Source: Strigamia acuminata
Taxonomy: Eukaryota; Arthropoda; Chilopoda; Geophilomorpha; Linotaeniidae
Assembly: GCA_949358305.1 (NCBI GenBank)
Contig: OX442320.1
Coordinates: 6,836,259 to 6,900,258, forward strand
Direction: 5' to 3'
Length of the DNA stretch: 64,000 bases
The notes beneath the pieces are model-generated. The model had not been told where the DNA came from, made no database searches, and was given only the letters and a program-made list of their open reading frames with translations. The position numbers and the translations under genes are program-made. Below, in pieces: positions 39,433 through 52,097 of this stretch (the first letter of the stretch is position 1; every line of letters starts with the position of its first letter).

Positions 39433-41826
39433 GGCCTTCTCCGCTGTTGGGGTTGGCAACCGCCCCCTTTCCTCCCCCCTTGCAAACTGTCGAGACGTTT
39501 GGTTCCCTTTTGGGTGAGGAGATTGTGTCGTCATGGCAACGCACCTTGTCACCGCAAGAGACGGACAGCGTCGGCGGTGCCGTGACCAACGGTGGATCGG
39601 CGGACGGGACCCCGACGACGAACGACGAAGCGTCAGCCGCCGCGTGCGACGTTCACAACGGCAGCAGCCCAGCGTCCACCAATGCAAACTCATCGGCCAC
39701 AACTCCTCTTCCTCCTGCTCCTCCTGCTCCTCCTCCTCCACTCTCGTCGTCATCGACGTGTATCAGTGAGGATGCAAAATCTCAACCCCTACCTCAAGTG
39801 GGGGCTACAACGCCAGGTTCGACTACGCCGCCCGCTATCTCACTGAGCAATGGCGTCTCGCCCCACGAATCATCGCAAAAGGACGACGCGCCCAAGGATA
39901 TGGTCGAGTCGGCCACGTTGGAGCGCCTTCAAGAAATGCTGAGGCACAACATTGACAAATATGCAAACGACTGTCTGAATACTCTGAACATTTCTCGACG
40001 AGTGCGTGAGCTGCTCAGCATCCACAACATCGGGCAGAGATTGTTCGCAAAGTACATTCTTGGCCTGTCGCAAGGGACTGTGAGTGAGTTGCTATCCAAG
40101 CCAAAACCGTGGGACAAGTTAACAGAGAAGGGACGAGACTCGTACCGCAAAATGCATGCGTGGGCATGCGACGACAACTGTATCTACACGCTCAAGGCTC
40201 TGGTGCCCAAAAAAGGTAAATTCTATCTTTTCATTGTGGCCGATTCTTTTATATCTCTGTTTTTTCTATATTTCTTTATTTTATGGGGCGATTTTTCATT
40301 TTTCATTTATTTTTATTTTTATTTATATTATATTATTATGTATGAAACAACATTCTTTGGATTTTAGTTTTGTTTTGGTTTTGTTTGGTGTGTTCTGGGA
40401 GTTAAGGCCAGGAATGTTGTGATTGCAGGATCGGCTGTGATTTGGAGAACAACGACCAAAAATTCTGCTGGTTTTTCAGGCAAAGAACCGGGACTGCCCA
40501 ACTTTCGACAGGACGATGCTGCCACCGAAGAACGGATCGCCATCATCCTGAATGAAGCACAGATGGCAATGAAAAACCATCACCACCTGGCCCTGGCGTT
40601 GGACGAGAAGAGCAATAGCGAGGAAGGCGGCAAAATGGACAACTGTTTTTCGGCAGGGTTGCAGAGGAGGATCAGGAAGTACGAGAACGATGACATACCG
40701 CAGGAGATGGTGACGAAAATCTACCAGGAGGAATTGGCCAAATTGATGGGGAAACAGCCCAAAGACTTGGCCATGCTCGGACCTCCATTCGATTTCCCCA
40801 AGGATCAGTACCTGAGGACTCAGGAGGAAATCAGATTGGCGCTTAACGTGTACCACCAAGAACTGAGCAAACTGACGCAACATCACCACATGGTGATGCA
40901 AAACGGGGTGCAAGACCTCAGTCTACCAAAGGATAGGGAGCGACAGCGACAGGACAGCACTGCGACAGTTAAAATGCGAAATGGCGGAGATTCTATCGGT
41001 ATAATTAAAATTTATAATTTATAATTTAAATTTGATTTAATTTTTATTCTTTTTAATTAAAGACAACGGGCTGGAAATGGAAAGGCCTGGATCAAGAGAA
41101 AGGTGTTGTGACTCACCTCAGTGTCATATAAACGACACACTACGTCATGCAGGCAGCGCTTTTACTCTGGTCAGACCTAAGACAGAACCAACAGGTGAGT
41201 TTTGCTTAATTGATTGGCTGCTTAATTGATTGGCTGGGTGTTTAATTAATGAATTAATTAATTAATTTGGATTGGCAGACGATTCGTCAACCACAGTTTG
41301 CACGGCAGCATCTCCGCTTCAACGCATGCAGTCCATCACCAATTCGCTCATCTCACAGCCATCAATGCCCTCAATGCCCACACCCCCACAAAGACCCCTC
41401 AAGGCTGTCTTGCCCCCAATTACGCAGCAGCAGTTTGATCAGTACACGAATCTCAATACGGAAGACATTGTGAAAAAGGTGAAAAAGATTTAATTTTAAT
41501 TTTAATTTAATTTAATTTAATTTTTTGATTTTTTGTTTTTAAAGGTTAAAGAGCAGCTGAGTCAGTTTTCCATCAGTCAAAGGTTGTTTGGCGAAAGTGT
41601 TCTGGGTCTGTCACAAGGCAGCGTCTCCGACCTTTTGGCCAGACCGAAGCCATGGCACATGTTGACGCAAAAGGGCCGCGAACCTTTTATCCGCATGAAA
41701 ATCTTTTTGGAAGATGAGAACGCGGTTCACAAGTTGGTAGCGTCTCAGTACAAAATCGCACCAGAGAAACTCATGCGGACAGGTTCCTACGGAGCTAGTC
41801 CACGTAAGTAACTTGGATTTGGATTT

Positions 41827-41861
<35 letters not shown>

Positions 41862-43745
41862 TGTTTTCAACAGCAACTACCTCGTGCAAGTCGCATCCTT
41901 TGCAGAAGGAGTACGAGACCGCTATGAAACAAACCAACAACGGCACTTGCAATGTGCATCCAATCACGGTCAATCAAGTGCATTTGCCTACGGGTCCTGA
42001 CATGTCGCGTGCACCCACTCCTGATGCTGCACTTAAGAAGGTGATGGGCCCTCGGGCCATGAGCCATCTGCAGCCGTCAGTCTATGAAATGGCGGCGCTG
42101 ACGCAGGACTTGGACACGCAACTTATCACGACGAGGATCAAGGAGACACTTCTGGCCAACAACATTGGGCAGAAGGTAAAGCGGGAAATGTTCGAGTTAA
42201 ACGTGAAAATTTGATGGAATATATTTTGATATTTAGATCTTTGGTGAGGCCGTCTTGGGGTTGTCTCAGGGCTCGGTGAGCGAGTTGTTGTCCAAACCAA
42301 AGCCATGGCACATGCTCAGCATCAAGGGAAGAGAACCGTTTATTCGGATGCAGCTCTGGCTCAACGACCCCCACAATGTCGATCGTTTACAGGCGCTGAA
42401 AAATGAACGTCGTGAAGGTATTCATTATTTAATATTTTTTTATTATTATTATTAATGTTTGATTTTTGTTGTAGCGAACAAACGTAGACGGAATAACGTG
42501 GATTACTGCGACGGCGCAGAATCTACGGAACCGCCGTTCGTATCGGGTGCTAGCACTCCGCTCGGACACAGTCCGATCGGACCGGCGCCTAAAAAGCCGC
42601 GAGTTTTGTTTTCGGAAGAACAGAAAGAAGCTCTGCGGCTGGCGTTCGCTCTAGACCCATACCCGGGGACGGCGACGATCGAATTTTTGGCTCAGGAATT
42701 GCGTTTGACTGCTAGGACCATTACGAACTGGTTCCACAATCATCGAATGCGGCTGAAACAGCAGGCGCCGCACAGAAATGAGGAAGTGGCGGGCGCCGGC
42801 AACGCGAACAGTAGTGGTAGTAACCGCGAGGCGTCCGCCCCGACCTTCGATCCCGTTCAGTTCCGTCTGCTGCTCAATCAACGACTACTTGAACTGCAGA
42901 AAGAAAAAGGGAGCGCTCTCGGGCCTTTGGGAGGTTTCCCCTTCTACGACGAGGCGTCGGCTCAGATGAGCGGCCTCGACCTCAGTCTCTCGTCCGGACC
43001 GAACCAGGGACACGCTCACCACCACCACCACCACCATCATCATCATCACCTGAATCACGAACCTCACCGGTCCATCAAGCAGGAGAACATGGACTACGAA
43101 GTGGACAGCATTGGCAGCAGTGAGTACAACGAGGACGACTCGGACAGCAGCTCCAAGGGACTGCCCAGTGGGTGCGAACCGATGGAAGTGAACAGGGACC
43201 CGAGTAGGGACAGGGACCCGAGTAGGGATGCCGACAGGGACAGAGACGTGCGAGAAAAGTCGTCGAGTCGGCGGAAACCGGCCGCCCCGCAGTGGGTGAA
43301 CCCCGGCTGGGGGGAGATCGTGGCCGACGAGGAGGACGAGCGCAGTGAAAGTGAGGACGAGGGCAAGCGCAGTGCCTCGAGGAAGACGGCCGTCATCATC
43401 AACGGTGTGTGCGTGAGGCAGACGGAGGAGTTCGACCTGCCGTTGTCCGCCGAGGAGACGGTGCGCGTCGAGCCCGCGCCGGCGCCCGACCACGAGCTGG
43501 TGGCGCCGAGGGGGAGGATCGCGCGCCACGAGAGGGACGATGTGGACGAGGATGATGACGAGGAGGAGGAAATGGTGGAGGAGAGCAACGAGCGACTGGC
43601 CAAGATTGAGCGGTTGGAGAAATCGCTGCACGAAAACGACGAGAGGTGGGATGCGCTCGACGAGCCCGAGGAACGACAAATGAACATCGACAAGCTGCAG
43701 CAGAGGATAGAGAAGTCGGATGATGAGGAGGAATGGGAGTTCTGA
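39433..43745 (+). CDS. Cux: Cut/Cux-specific exons: three CUT domains and a homeodomain
   Basis: Spliced to exon 13 these exons complete a homeodomain transcription factor of about 1637 residues. Exons: 39433-40215, 40480-40998, 41063-41194, 41279-41478, 41545-41803, 41874-42175, 42237-42417, 42475-43745 (stop TGA). CUT1 (around 39960-40200) has [23 protein letters not shown]2 (around 41450-41740) has [23 protein letters not shown]3 (around 42110-42400) has NIGQK, then an intron, then [18 protein letters not shown]. The homeodomain (around 42590-42769) starts [20 protein letters not shown] and carries [10 protein letters not shown] with the class-typical histidine in helix 3. C-terminal of it are [24 protein letters not shown], an 11-His tract, an Arg-Asp repeat, [20 protein letters not shown] and an acidic tail, as in insect Cut. 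In flies Cut specifies external sense organs and dendrite form. Three CUT domains rule out ONECUT. Confidence 0.95.
41827..41862. repeat. (TTTA)n microsatellite
   Basis: Nine tandem units forming most of the short intron between Cut-specific exons 41545-41803 and 41874-42175. Confidence 0.9.
43018..43051 (+). repeat. CAC/CAT trinucleotide run encoding polyhistidine in Cut
   Basis: A run of CAC then CAT codons encodes eleven consecutive histidines C-terminal to the homeodomain. It is followed at 43198-43245 by a short tandem Asp-Pro-Ser-Arg / Arg-Asp repeat. Both are probably length-variable spacers. Confidence 0.8.
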
Positions 43746-46700
43746 GTTGTCACAACGACGTGTACAAAGACGAAGACGAATCTAAGAAAAGTAAAAATAC
43801 AAAAGGAAAAGAAAGAATAACTGAAGACGAAGAAGAAAGAATTTTAAACGGACCGCGCCGCTCGCTCTGCTCAAACAAGAAAAAATAAGTTAACAGAAAT
43901 ATTCAGCTAAAAAAAAGGTGTAAAGTCACGTCAACGAAAAGCAACAAATCTCAGGAAATCCCACCAACTTCAAGAAAAAATAAATAAACAAACAGATAAA
44001 TAAATAAATAAATAAATAAATAATTAACACTTAAAAGAAATTTACCAACCAAACCCCAAAACCACGAAACACCGACCGAATAGCGTCCGCTTTCCAATCA
44101 AAGGTCCCACCTCGATTTACTTCCTGACCTAACCTAACCTAACCAACGAACCTTTCCTTAATTCCTTCCTTCCTTTCCTAGCCTTACTTGAATCCTCACA
44201 CGCAGTGCAGGGCAAAACGAACCCCCGCGTGGGGCAAACACATCCATGCATAAAATTACACACGACACATTGTATTTTATTTTTATAACTGACCACTGAG
44301 TGGTCTTTTCAGGCAGCAGCATCCTCATCTCTCTTTCACTCACACATGTCGGCAGCGCTTGATTTGCGCCTAACAAACTCCTCTCCAAAACTTCCCGAAC
44401 CCCCGAAAAACGTTCTCTCTGTCTCTTTTTTTGAATATCTTGTTAACGTTTACGTGTGATTGATTGATTAGTGGCTTCGAGCCCAATGCAATGTGCAAGG
44501 TATGTGAGTATTTGCACAAACCTTTGTTTTTCGCATAAGCTTTTCTATGAAATTTTGTTCCTTGTTAATTATTATTATTATTAATTATTATCATCGTCAT
44601 TTAATTTAGTGAGTAATCATTATTTTATTATTATTGATTGATTAATTAATTAATTAATTATTATTGTAATGTTATTATTATACATACATATATATTATAT
44701 ATATATAATTATTACTATTATTATTATTGCTATAATTTTTTTTTTTTTTTTAAATACACTTTTTTTATTATTATTATTATTAATTTGTGCTTGTTCAAGT
44801 TTACATCTAGTTGGTAATAACGTGGACAACGTTATGTAAGCGTGTGTTCGCTATCTTGTATATATTATATACATATTTTTCTCTCTTTTTTTCTTTTTCT
44901 TTTTTAAAATTTTTAAATGTTTTTTTTATGTTAATTTCTCTTTTTTACGTATTTAATGTGTGTGGTCAGTTCTAATTTTTTGGCGCTGCCGACGCGGGTC
45001 GCCTCTCAGGTCACAGGACAAAGGGCGAGTGTAGGAGGGTGTTTTTTTGTTTAAAATTACTATCGAGATTTAATTTAAAAAATTTTCAAGAGTAAAAGAA
45101 AAAGGAAAAAAACGAAAATATATAATAAAAACAAACCCTCCTTCCCAAAAAATATGTTAAGTTTTGGGGCTCAGATTTGAAAAGAAAGAAAGAAAGAAAA
45201 TGAACAAAAATTGGTCGCTCTAGTCTTCTTTTAGTTATTAAGTGCCCCCCCCACCTTCGATTTTTCTTTTTCCAATTTTTTTTCCTCTAATTAATTGATG
45301 GATTAATTAATTAATTACTAGTTTACAACGATATAAAGGTGCGGGTGCCATTTCTATCTCCTCTATCTCTCTCTTTAACTCTCTCTCTCCCCAGGTGGAA
45401 ATCTCTTTTTGCTCACTCGACGTGCCAATATTATTTTTTTCGTTGGAAAAATAAGAAAAAAAACAAAAAACTCACCAACATTTGTAAAGTTGAGTATTGA
45501 TACGGTGCCGCGAGCTTAAATCATCTCTTTTGACCTCCTTTACTTAGTTTGAGTTAAAAGAAGGAACTTTGAACCCTTTTTTATTGTTAACTGGTGGATG
45601 AATGATGTGTGAGTCGTTGAGATTTGTTCTATCCCCATTTTTTAATATCTATCTCTCTCTCTCTCTGAACTTAATTCGTGAATTATTTTTTTTTTCGTTA
45701 TTGACCCCCCAGACCCCTCCCTTCCTGTTACCGAAAAGAAAAACGAAAAAAAAGAAGCTTTTTTCCACTTGGAAATCTTTTAGGAAAAGAAAGAATTTTA
45801 AAGAAAAAAAAACGAGAAAAAAAAAAATTCTAAAATAAAAATTCATGATATTAATCTACTTAATAATAAATTTAGGAATTTTTAAGTGCGTGTGTTGGTG
45901 CGGGTGCCCTCGGTGTGGGTGCGTAGGTTGTCCTCGCTCGCGACCCCCTTATGCATTTTCTCCGTGGGGGTGGCGTCGTGGAGATCGCGCGTCCGCACTT
46001 CGGCGCACGCTCCGCCCGGTGCGCGTTCTACATCTCTTTTTCCATGATCTCTTTTTCCTCACTCTCTCTTCTATCTTTTTGTGGTCTACTCGTGAGATGT
46101 CCAACTGTAATATCTCGATGCCTTAATGATACTTCTCTTGTTGCTGGTACAATATTATTCTTATCTACTTTTTGATATTGTTCACTATTTTAAAATACTG
46201 ATATAAAACAAACAAAAAAAAAATCATTGATCGTTTTTTCCCTTTAGAAGTGTAAAATAACATAAGGTCAATATGATAATAATGATAATATCCCATTTTT
46301 TCATATTTGGTGGACTATTTTTATCATCCCGATGTCTTTTATTGTAGATTTAAGTCGCCTTATTCAGGCCTCTATCGAAACGATTTGATATTTGTCGAAA
46401 CAAACAAAACAAAACACGAAAATAATTAAATTAAATAAAATTAATTAAATAAAAATAATAAAAAATTCAACCGCATCTTGCTATGGATAAAAATAAATGG
46501 CAATCAAACTTTTATCCAGTGATTGATCCCCTGTCTCCCGCCAAACTCGCGTTGCAAGGTGCGTTTTAGGGTCTTGTTCTACCTGTGATTTTTGATCTTA
46601 AATAAATAGATAAAGGGTTTTAAAAAATACCTTTGTACATACGACTACTTCTTGTAACATACGTAATGACATTTTTGTGTGTTCTTTTTTTATATATATT

Positions 46701-46772
46701 ATATATATATAAATATATTAAATTTCATGCGTGTTTTTTTTTTTTCTTTATTATTTTTTTAGTTTTTGATTC

Positions 46773-46803
<31 letters not shown>

Positions 46804-48301
46804 GATTTAATTTAAAAAAAAATTTTTTTAGATTTTAGATTTTTACTTTTCTCTTTGAATATCTCGTTGACGTGTGAATAAAGGGAAATTTGTTGTACGG
46901 AAGGCCGAGCGTTGCCTTGAACGCGGGTTAAGGCGGGGGTGGACGTGTGTGGTGCCAACCAATTAGGATGCATTCTTCACAATTTTTTATTATTATTATT
47001 TCTCTTCATTATTTTCCCTCCTCAGTGTTATTTTTGAAACGGAGGGTGTGGGCAGCTGTATTTGTTTGTTACGAGGCTGCGTTCGGGGGGGCAGTGTGTT
47101 CACTGTCCCCGTGTTTTTCATTTTTTAACCCGCAGGGCATTATGGACTTGAGGAGGATGAAGAAGGGGGAGGTTTGCTAACCATGGCGGCGCCATCAAAT
47201 GGCTCTTACTTAATGGTTTGTTGTGTGGGGGGAGACGTGGGCTCAGCTCGCCATTTTCTCTTATTCAGGTGCATTGAAAAGAAGCAAAAGAAACTAAAAA
47301 AAAAATATATAATATTATTTTTAATATAACAAAATGTAATTTTGAGTCTTGATTTTCGTTTTGTCTATATTGCCGCCGTGGATCTACCTCCTTTTCTTTG
47401 TTCCTGCCGATTAGTTTCGAAAATCGAATTTTTTTTTTTTATGATTATATAATAATAATAATAATAAATAATCTAAACGAATATTATTTTCTGTTCTCTT
47501 CGTCTCTTTTTGACAGTATTATTATAATTTTGTTGATTTTTTCTTATGTTTTAGATTGTGTCGTCAATTTTTCTCCTCTTTCTCTTGCACAACACAATTT
47601 TTCTCTTTGTCTATCTCGAGAGTTTTTTCATACTTTTCCAAATATCATGATGATGCCAGTGACGAGTGCGTGCGTCACGTGACTGTGTGTGGAATTTTTG
47701 AAAAAAGCTCCCCTGACTGTCACGTGACATGTGTGACGACTTTTATTCAAAACTTGTATAGAATATTTCTACTCATATCACTGGATGTCTCTTTGAAATT
47801 TCTAAAATTAAAGATTTTTTCTTCTGTATTTATACAAAATTGTGCTTCTCTCTTTTTATTCATCAACGCGCCGATGATTGAATGGGGCGAGACCGAGAGC
47901 AGGGGTGGGGTCGCGTGGCTGGGCTTTACTGCCGACCATATTGCCGCGCGTTTTTTTTTTTTTTTCTCTCTTTTTTTTATTATTTGTATAGCGTCGTTTT
48001 TCGTATTTTGCAATTTAAAATAAATGCCATGTTTGGGAGCCATTTTTAATTTTGCCACGCAGACACGAGCCACAAAATGTCCTGAAGGGGGTCATTTATT
48101 TGCATAATAATTAGAAATAATGGAATTTAATTCGGAACGCGGGCATTATTTTTTTTTTCCTTTTTTCAATTTATGCGTCACGTGAAAAGAAAGAAAAAAA
48201 AAAAAAAAAAGTGAGTTTGATGCTCAATTTGTTCGCTTGCCGTTTCGTACAGGTGATTCCCTTATTAAAGCCTATTTTCTCTCGCTCCCCTATCGTTTCA
48301 G
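43746..48301 (+). other. Cut 3' UTR and remainder of the CASP-spanning intron
   Basis: This AT-rich 4.5 kb follows the Cut stop codon and precedes the first CASP-specific exon. It must contain the Cut-isoform 3' end. Candidate polyadenylation hexamers include the (AAAT)n tract at about 43979-44024 and further AATAAA copies downstream, so the real end cannot be chosen by eye. Also present are three CCTAA units at 44128-44144, TTAATTAA-rich sequence near 44640 and (TTGA)n at 46771-46804. ORFs here are low-complexity. Confidence 0.55.
46771..46804. repeat. (TTGA)n microsatellite
   Basis: Seven to eight tandem units downstream of the Cut stop codon. Confidence 0.85.
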
Positions 48302-49739
48302 GTCGATGCAATTTACTGCAACAAGAAGTTACGCGATTGACGAGCGCAGTGCACGAACATAAGACGCTTGCGGCGCTCCTGGAGAAGGATTTGGCGGCCG
48401 TCAACGCCTTGTCCGCTCGATTCCGCGGCGAGGGCGAGGTGAGGCGCGGCGAGGCGCAGTTTCCCCCATTTTTCCCGGGCGTCGCGAACCCCGGGTTCCG
48501 CCGCACAATCTCGCGATGCGCGTCGCTCTAATGGCACGAGTGGAAATGTGGCCGTAATGAGGCGTAACATTATTACGAGGCATAAATAAAACAGTTGGCA
48601 CGAAAATTATTAAACGGTAATTTATGGATCTCCGTAACTCGGGTGGGTTCTCCAACACCCGACACCTCCACATCTCCAATCGAACGTTATTCGTGGCACG
48701 CCAATTAGTCGCGCGTCCCTTTTTATTAAAAAGAAGCTAATAAGTCGTCGCGCATATTATTCTCCACGATTCAGGGCGAAGCGTCGGTGTTGCCCGTCGA
48801 GCTGGTCGAGACGCCGCCCCCGCCGGCCGCCGACTCTCTTCTGCCTATCATCTCGAGTCAACGCGAGCGTTTCAGGCAACGCAATCAAGATCTCGAGGCG
48901 GCCAACTTGCAACTGCTGCAGCAACGTCATTTGGCCGAGAGCGAGGTCGAACGACTTCGTAACGACAACATTAAACTCTACGAGAAAATCAAATTCCTAC
49001 AGGGCTACGGCGGATCACGTGGCCAGGTGATAAATAACGAGAACGAGAACGACCCCCACCCTCAAACGCTGCACAAAACTTTACTAAACTTTGTTTCATC
49101 AAATAAATTCTCCATCCAGGCTTCCGACGCCATCGAGAACTTCTATTCGTCGCAATACGAGCAACAACTCAACCCTTTTGCTACATTCAGTCGCCAGGTG
49201 GGTCGTTAGCAACCCCCCCGCCACCTCCCCCCGTCTCTTTCGATATTAAAAACGCGAGCAATTTTTTTTTTTATTATTAATTTTTTCACTCCCACCCTTA
49301 CCCCCATCTATTGCTCATTTTTTTTTTCTTTTCTTTTCTCAAGGAACATCATCGTCGTTATTTAGATTTGGGCCCCGTCGAACGAATTACTCTGCGCATG
49401 GGCAAGTGGATTTTGTCGAACCGTGTCCTCCGTGCTGCTGCTTTCCTCTACGGTCTGTTGCTCCACGGTTTAGTGTTCCTGGTGCGTTTGCTACCCCTTT
49501 TATCACTTCCCCTTTATGACTCATCCTCTTCCTGATTTCAGGTGCTGTTTAAGTTGGCGCAGACCGAGACGTGCAAGCGGGATGCATCCTGGGATTGTGC
49601 GGCCAAGTGAGTCGCTTTAACCATATCCCTTGTTAGGTCCATTTAATATTTCTTCCTTTTTTCTTTTTTCTTATTACTTTTTAGGTTTGCAGAGCACATG
49701 GAGTCGGTGCACTCGGCTGAGCCTCATCCTCGTATTTGA
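48302..49739 (+). CDS. Cux: CASP-specific exons: Golgi membrane-anchored coiled-coil protein
   Basis: Spliced to exon 13, these exons complete a 663-residue CASP (human about 678), a Golgi golgin linked to retrograde traffic. Exons: 48302-48438, 48775-49026, 49120-49197, 49344-49481, 49542-49606, 49685-49739 (TGA). Anchors are SLLPIISSQRERFRQRNQDL (human SLLSIISSQRERFRARNQEL), DNIKLYEKIKFLQ and SSQYEQQLNPFATFS. The membrane span is at about residues 609-627 (LYGLLLHGLVFLVLFKLA). Its Tyr614 and His619 sit five apart, like the conserved Tyr and His in the human CASP span. The 93-nt intron 49027-49119 is in frame and stop-free, so retention would add 31 residues. Exon 14 has entry phase 1, the same as the first Cut-specific exon, so exon 13 can use either. 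Confidence 0.94.
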
Positions 49740-49780
49740 TTGGTTGTCTTTGTCTTTAGTTTTTTGTTTCATTTCTGGGT

Positions 49781-49786
49781 AATAAA
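49781..49786 (+). terminator. CASP polyadenylation signal AATAAA
   Basis: A canonical hexamer 42 bases after the CASP stop codon, followed by GT/T-rich sequence. It marks the likely 3' end of the long locus. Confidence 0.75.
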
Positions 49787-50790
49787 AGCTACATCGGAGT
49801 GGTGTTTGTACTGACCAATCTCTGGTCGTCATTAAGCATGCAAAATGGGCTCCCTCTCTCTCTCTCTCTCGTTCTCTCGCGTGGGAGGACGGGATGGGAG
49901 TGATTCGCGCGTGGCAAGTGGAGTGGAACTATCAGCGCGGCTGCCAACAAATGAATGCTTCCTTTCTTTCTTTCTTTTCAAATTCTCGGGCGATATTTAT
50001 GCGAATATTGTGTTGTTTAGATGCGCTTTGTTTATGGCAACGATAAACATAATTTAGATGAATATCTGTCCTCGTGCTCGGCAGCGTCGCCGACTCCGCT
50101 CGCTTTTGTTGGGCCGGTCGCGCTCCACTGCTCCCGCCCCCGCGCCTCATCGCCCAGACCCCCCTCCACCCTCCACCCACATCCTAGATTCCAGCATCCC
50201 CTTCGCCAATTGCCCGAGCCGAGAACGGCCATGGACGGGTGGACGGGTGGACAGACGCACGGAAGGACCGACGCAGGAAGCAAGGAACGGGAATCGATGC
50301 GATCGGGGCCGCGGAGGTGTGCCGAGGTTTGGCTCGTCGTTGCTAATCTGGCCGTTGATTGGCTGTGGGGAGGTGTGGGGGGGTGAGGGGAATAAAAAGC
50401 GAGAGGCAAATGCGGCGGACAAAAGTTTAAAATTAAAATTAAGAGAGAGGGAAGGAAAAGAAAGAAAAGAAAAATAGAAATGCGACTGTCTGGTCACAAA
50501 AATTCATTAGGATGAGCTGCGGTGTCTAATTAGATTGGGACGAAGACGCCGACACATCTGCCGCCAAAAACAACAACAACAACAAAGTGCGATTAATTAC
50601 TGGCCGCTCACTATTATGCAAAGATTAAACTCCCATTACAGCGACGTGCACGCGCACCTCCCGAGAGACTGGCACAGACGCAGATGGCGTCACACAAATA
50701 AATATCGGAGCTCGTAAATATGACGACCGCGGGCGTCGCCAGGTGACGCGAGCGTAGCGGCGAGTGGCGAGTAGCGGATTTCGGACTCGC

Positions 50791-50821
50791 GCTCGCCTCG
50801 CCTCGCCTCGCCTCGCCTCGC
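50791..50821. repeat. (CGCCT)n pentamer repeat
   Basis: About six GC-rich pentamers in the intergenic region upstream of the RPAIN-like gene. Confidence 0.85.
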
Positions 50822-52097
50822 TTTGGCGTTGCGCGTTCTCTCTCTCTCGTGAGGCGGCGACCACAGATTTCGCAGTGCCAAACGAGTAACTCGGCCGCAG
50901 TGTTTGCGAGTTTATTAAAAATGGCGTTTTGAGGCTTAATTTTTAAACCATACAAGAGCAATTAAATGAAATCAACACGGAGCAAAAGATGACGATGGAG
51001 GTGGGGGATCGGGGGATCGGGGGAATTTTACAAGTGGAGGCACGTGGCGTGAACGAGCATCAGCTGATGCGTTCTTTGGTTGCACGACCAACGTATTGAA
51101 TGAATTAATTAGTTTGTCGCTAATGATTTTGGCAGAATATTAAACGGAACGCGCGACAAACCTCAGCTGCCACATGATAATCCCGAAGCGGACGCCGAAC
51201 GAAGGCGCAACGACACCAATTAGAGCGTGTTTTGCATGGCCATTACAAGGGTCTTAAGCGACGCCGTAAGCGCGCCGATTGTGGACACGTGGCGCCAAAA
51301 TTACGGCACTTATTGAGTGCGCGAGCATGGCTTACTCGGTCGTAATTGCCCTTTGATTGGCTTATAAATAAGAAAACAAGACGCGCTCGTGGTCGCAGAT
51401 AAACGTTTTGTCCGACGCGAATAACGACTTCATCTCGGCCGCTTCCACGTGTAAATGGCTCCGCAAAGGACGCGCTATCTGCACGACGCACGCGCCCACT
51501 GCTTGTTAAACCGCTCCGTGACATCGTTTCGTGCAGGGTTCAGCCTGTTCGACTAACACCGAGAAAAACAAAAAAACATTTCATTTTTGAATTCTGTTCG
51601 TCAAATGTGTTCCTCGCGGCTTTTATTGTTTCGTATCTATTTACGCACGAGTAATTGCGCAAGGTACACGCTTCTGTTTTGGTTTAATGTGTTGTAAAAG
51701 TTAAATTAAACATCTTAAATCAAGATGGAAGAGCAGAGGATTTTAAATAAAAATTAAACGTGCCATTAATTAAGAATGTGGCATGTTTATACACTCTGGT
51801 CTCTCTCTTCTCTGTGTGTCTCTCTCTCTCTGGCTTGATCACTGCTGCCACCTTTTATCGTTTTCCAACACTAATACAACGAGTGTTTAATTTATTCTAT
51901 CAAATATCAACGCTTTTGATTCGTACGGAGTCGCGCATCAACATACGGGACAAGAAATCGATATTTAGTATTTATTATGGCATTTTAATTTAAATAAAGT
52001 GGTGGGATGACTTCGGTCTGTTTGTAGCGAAGCTTTGGTTACGTAGTTACATGTTTTACCGTCGAGGGTAGCTCTCTCGCTAGAAGACTGTTAGAAA

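Larger units (their letters stand above)
49740..52097. other. Intergenic region between Cux/CASP and the RPAIN-like gene
   Basis: About 2.3 kb with no supported gene. It includes (TC)n near 49854-49872, a GC-rich stretch at about 50080-50400, pentamer CGCCT repeats at 50791-50821 and T-rich sequence near 51770-51830. ORFs within the GC-rich part resemble no family and have no splice logic. Confidence 0.5.
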
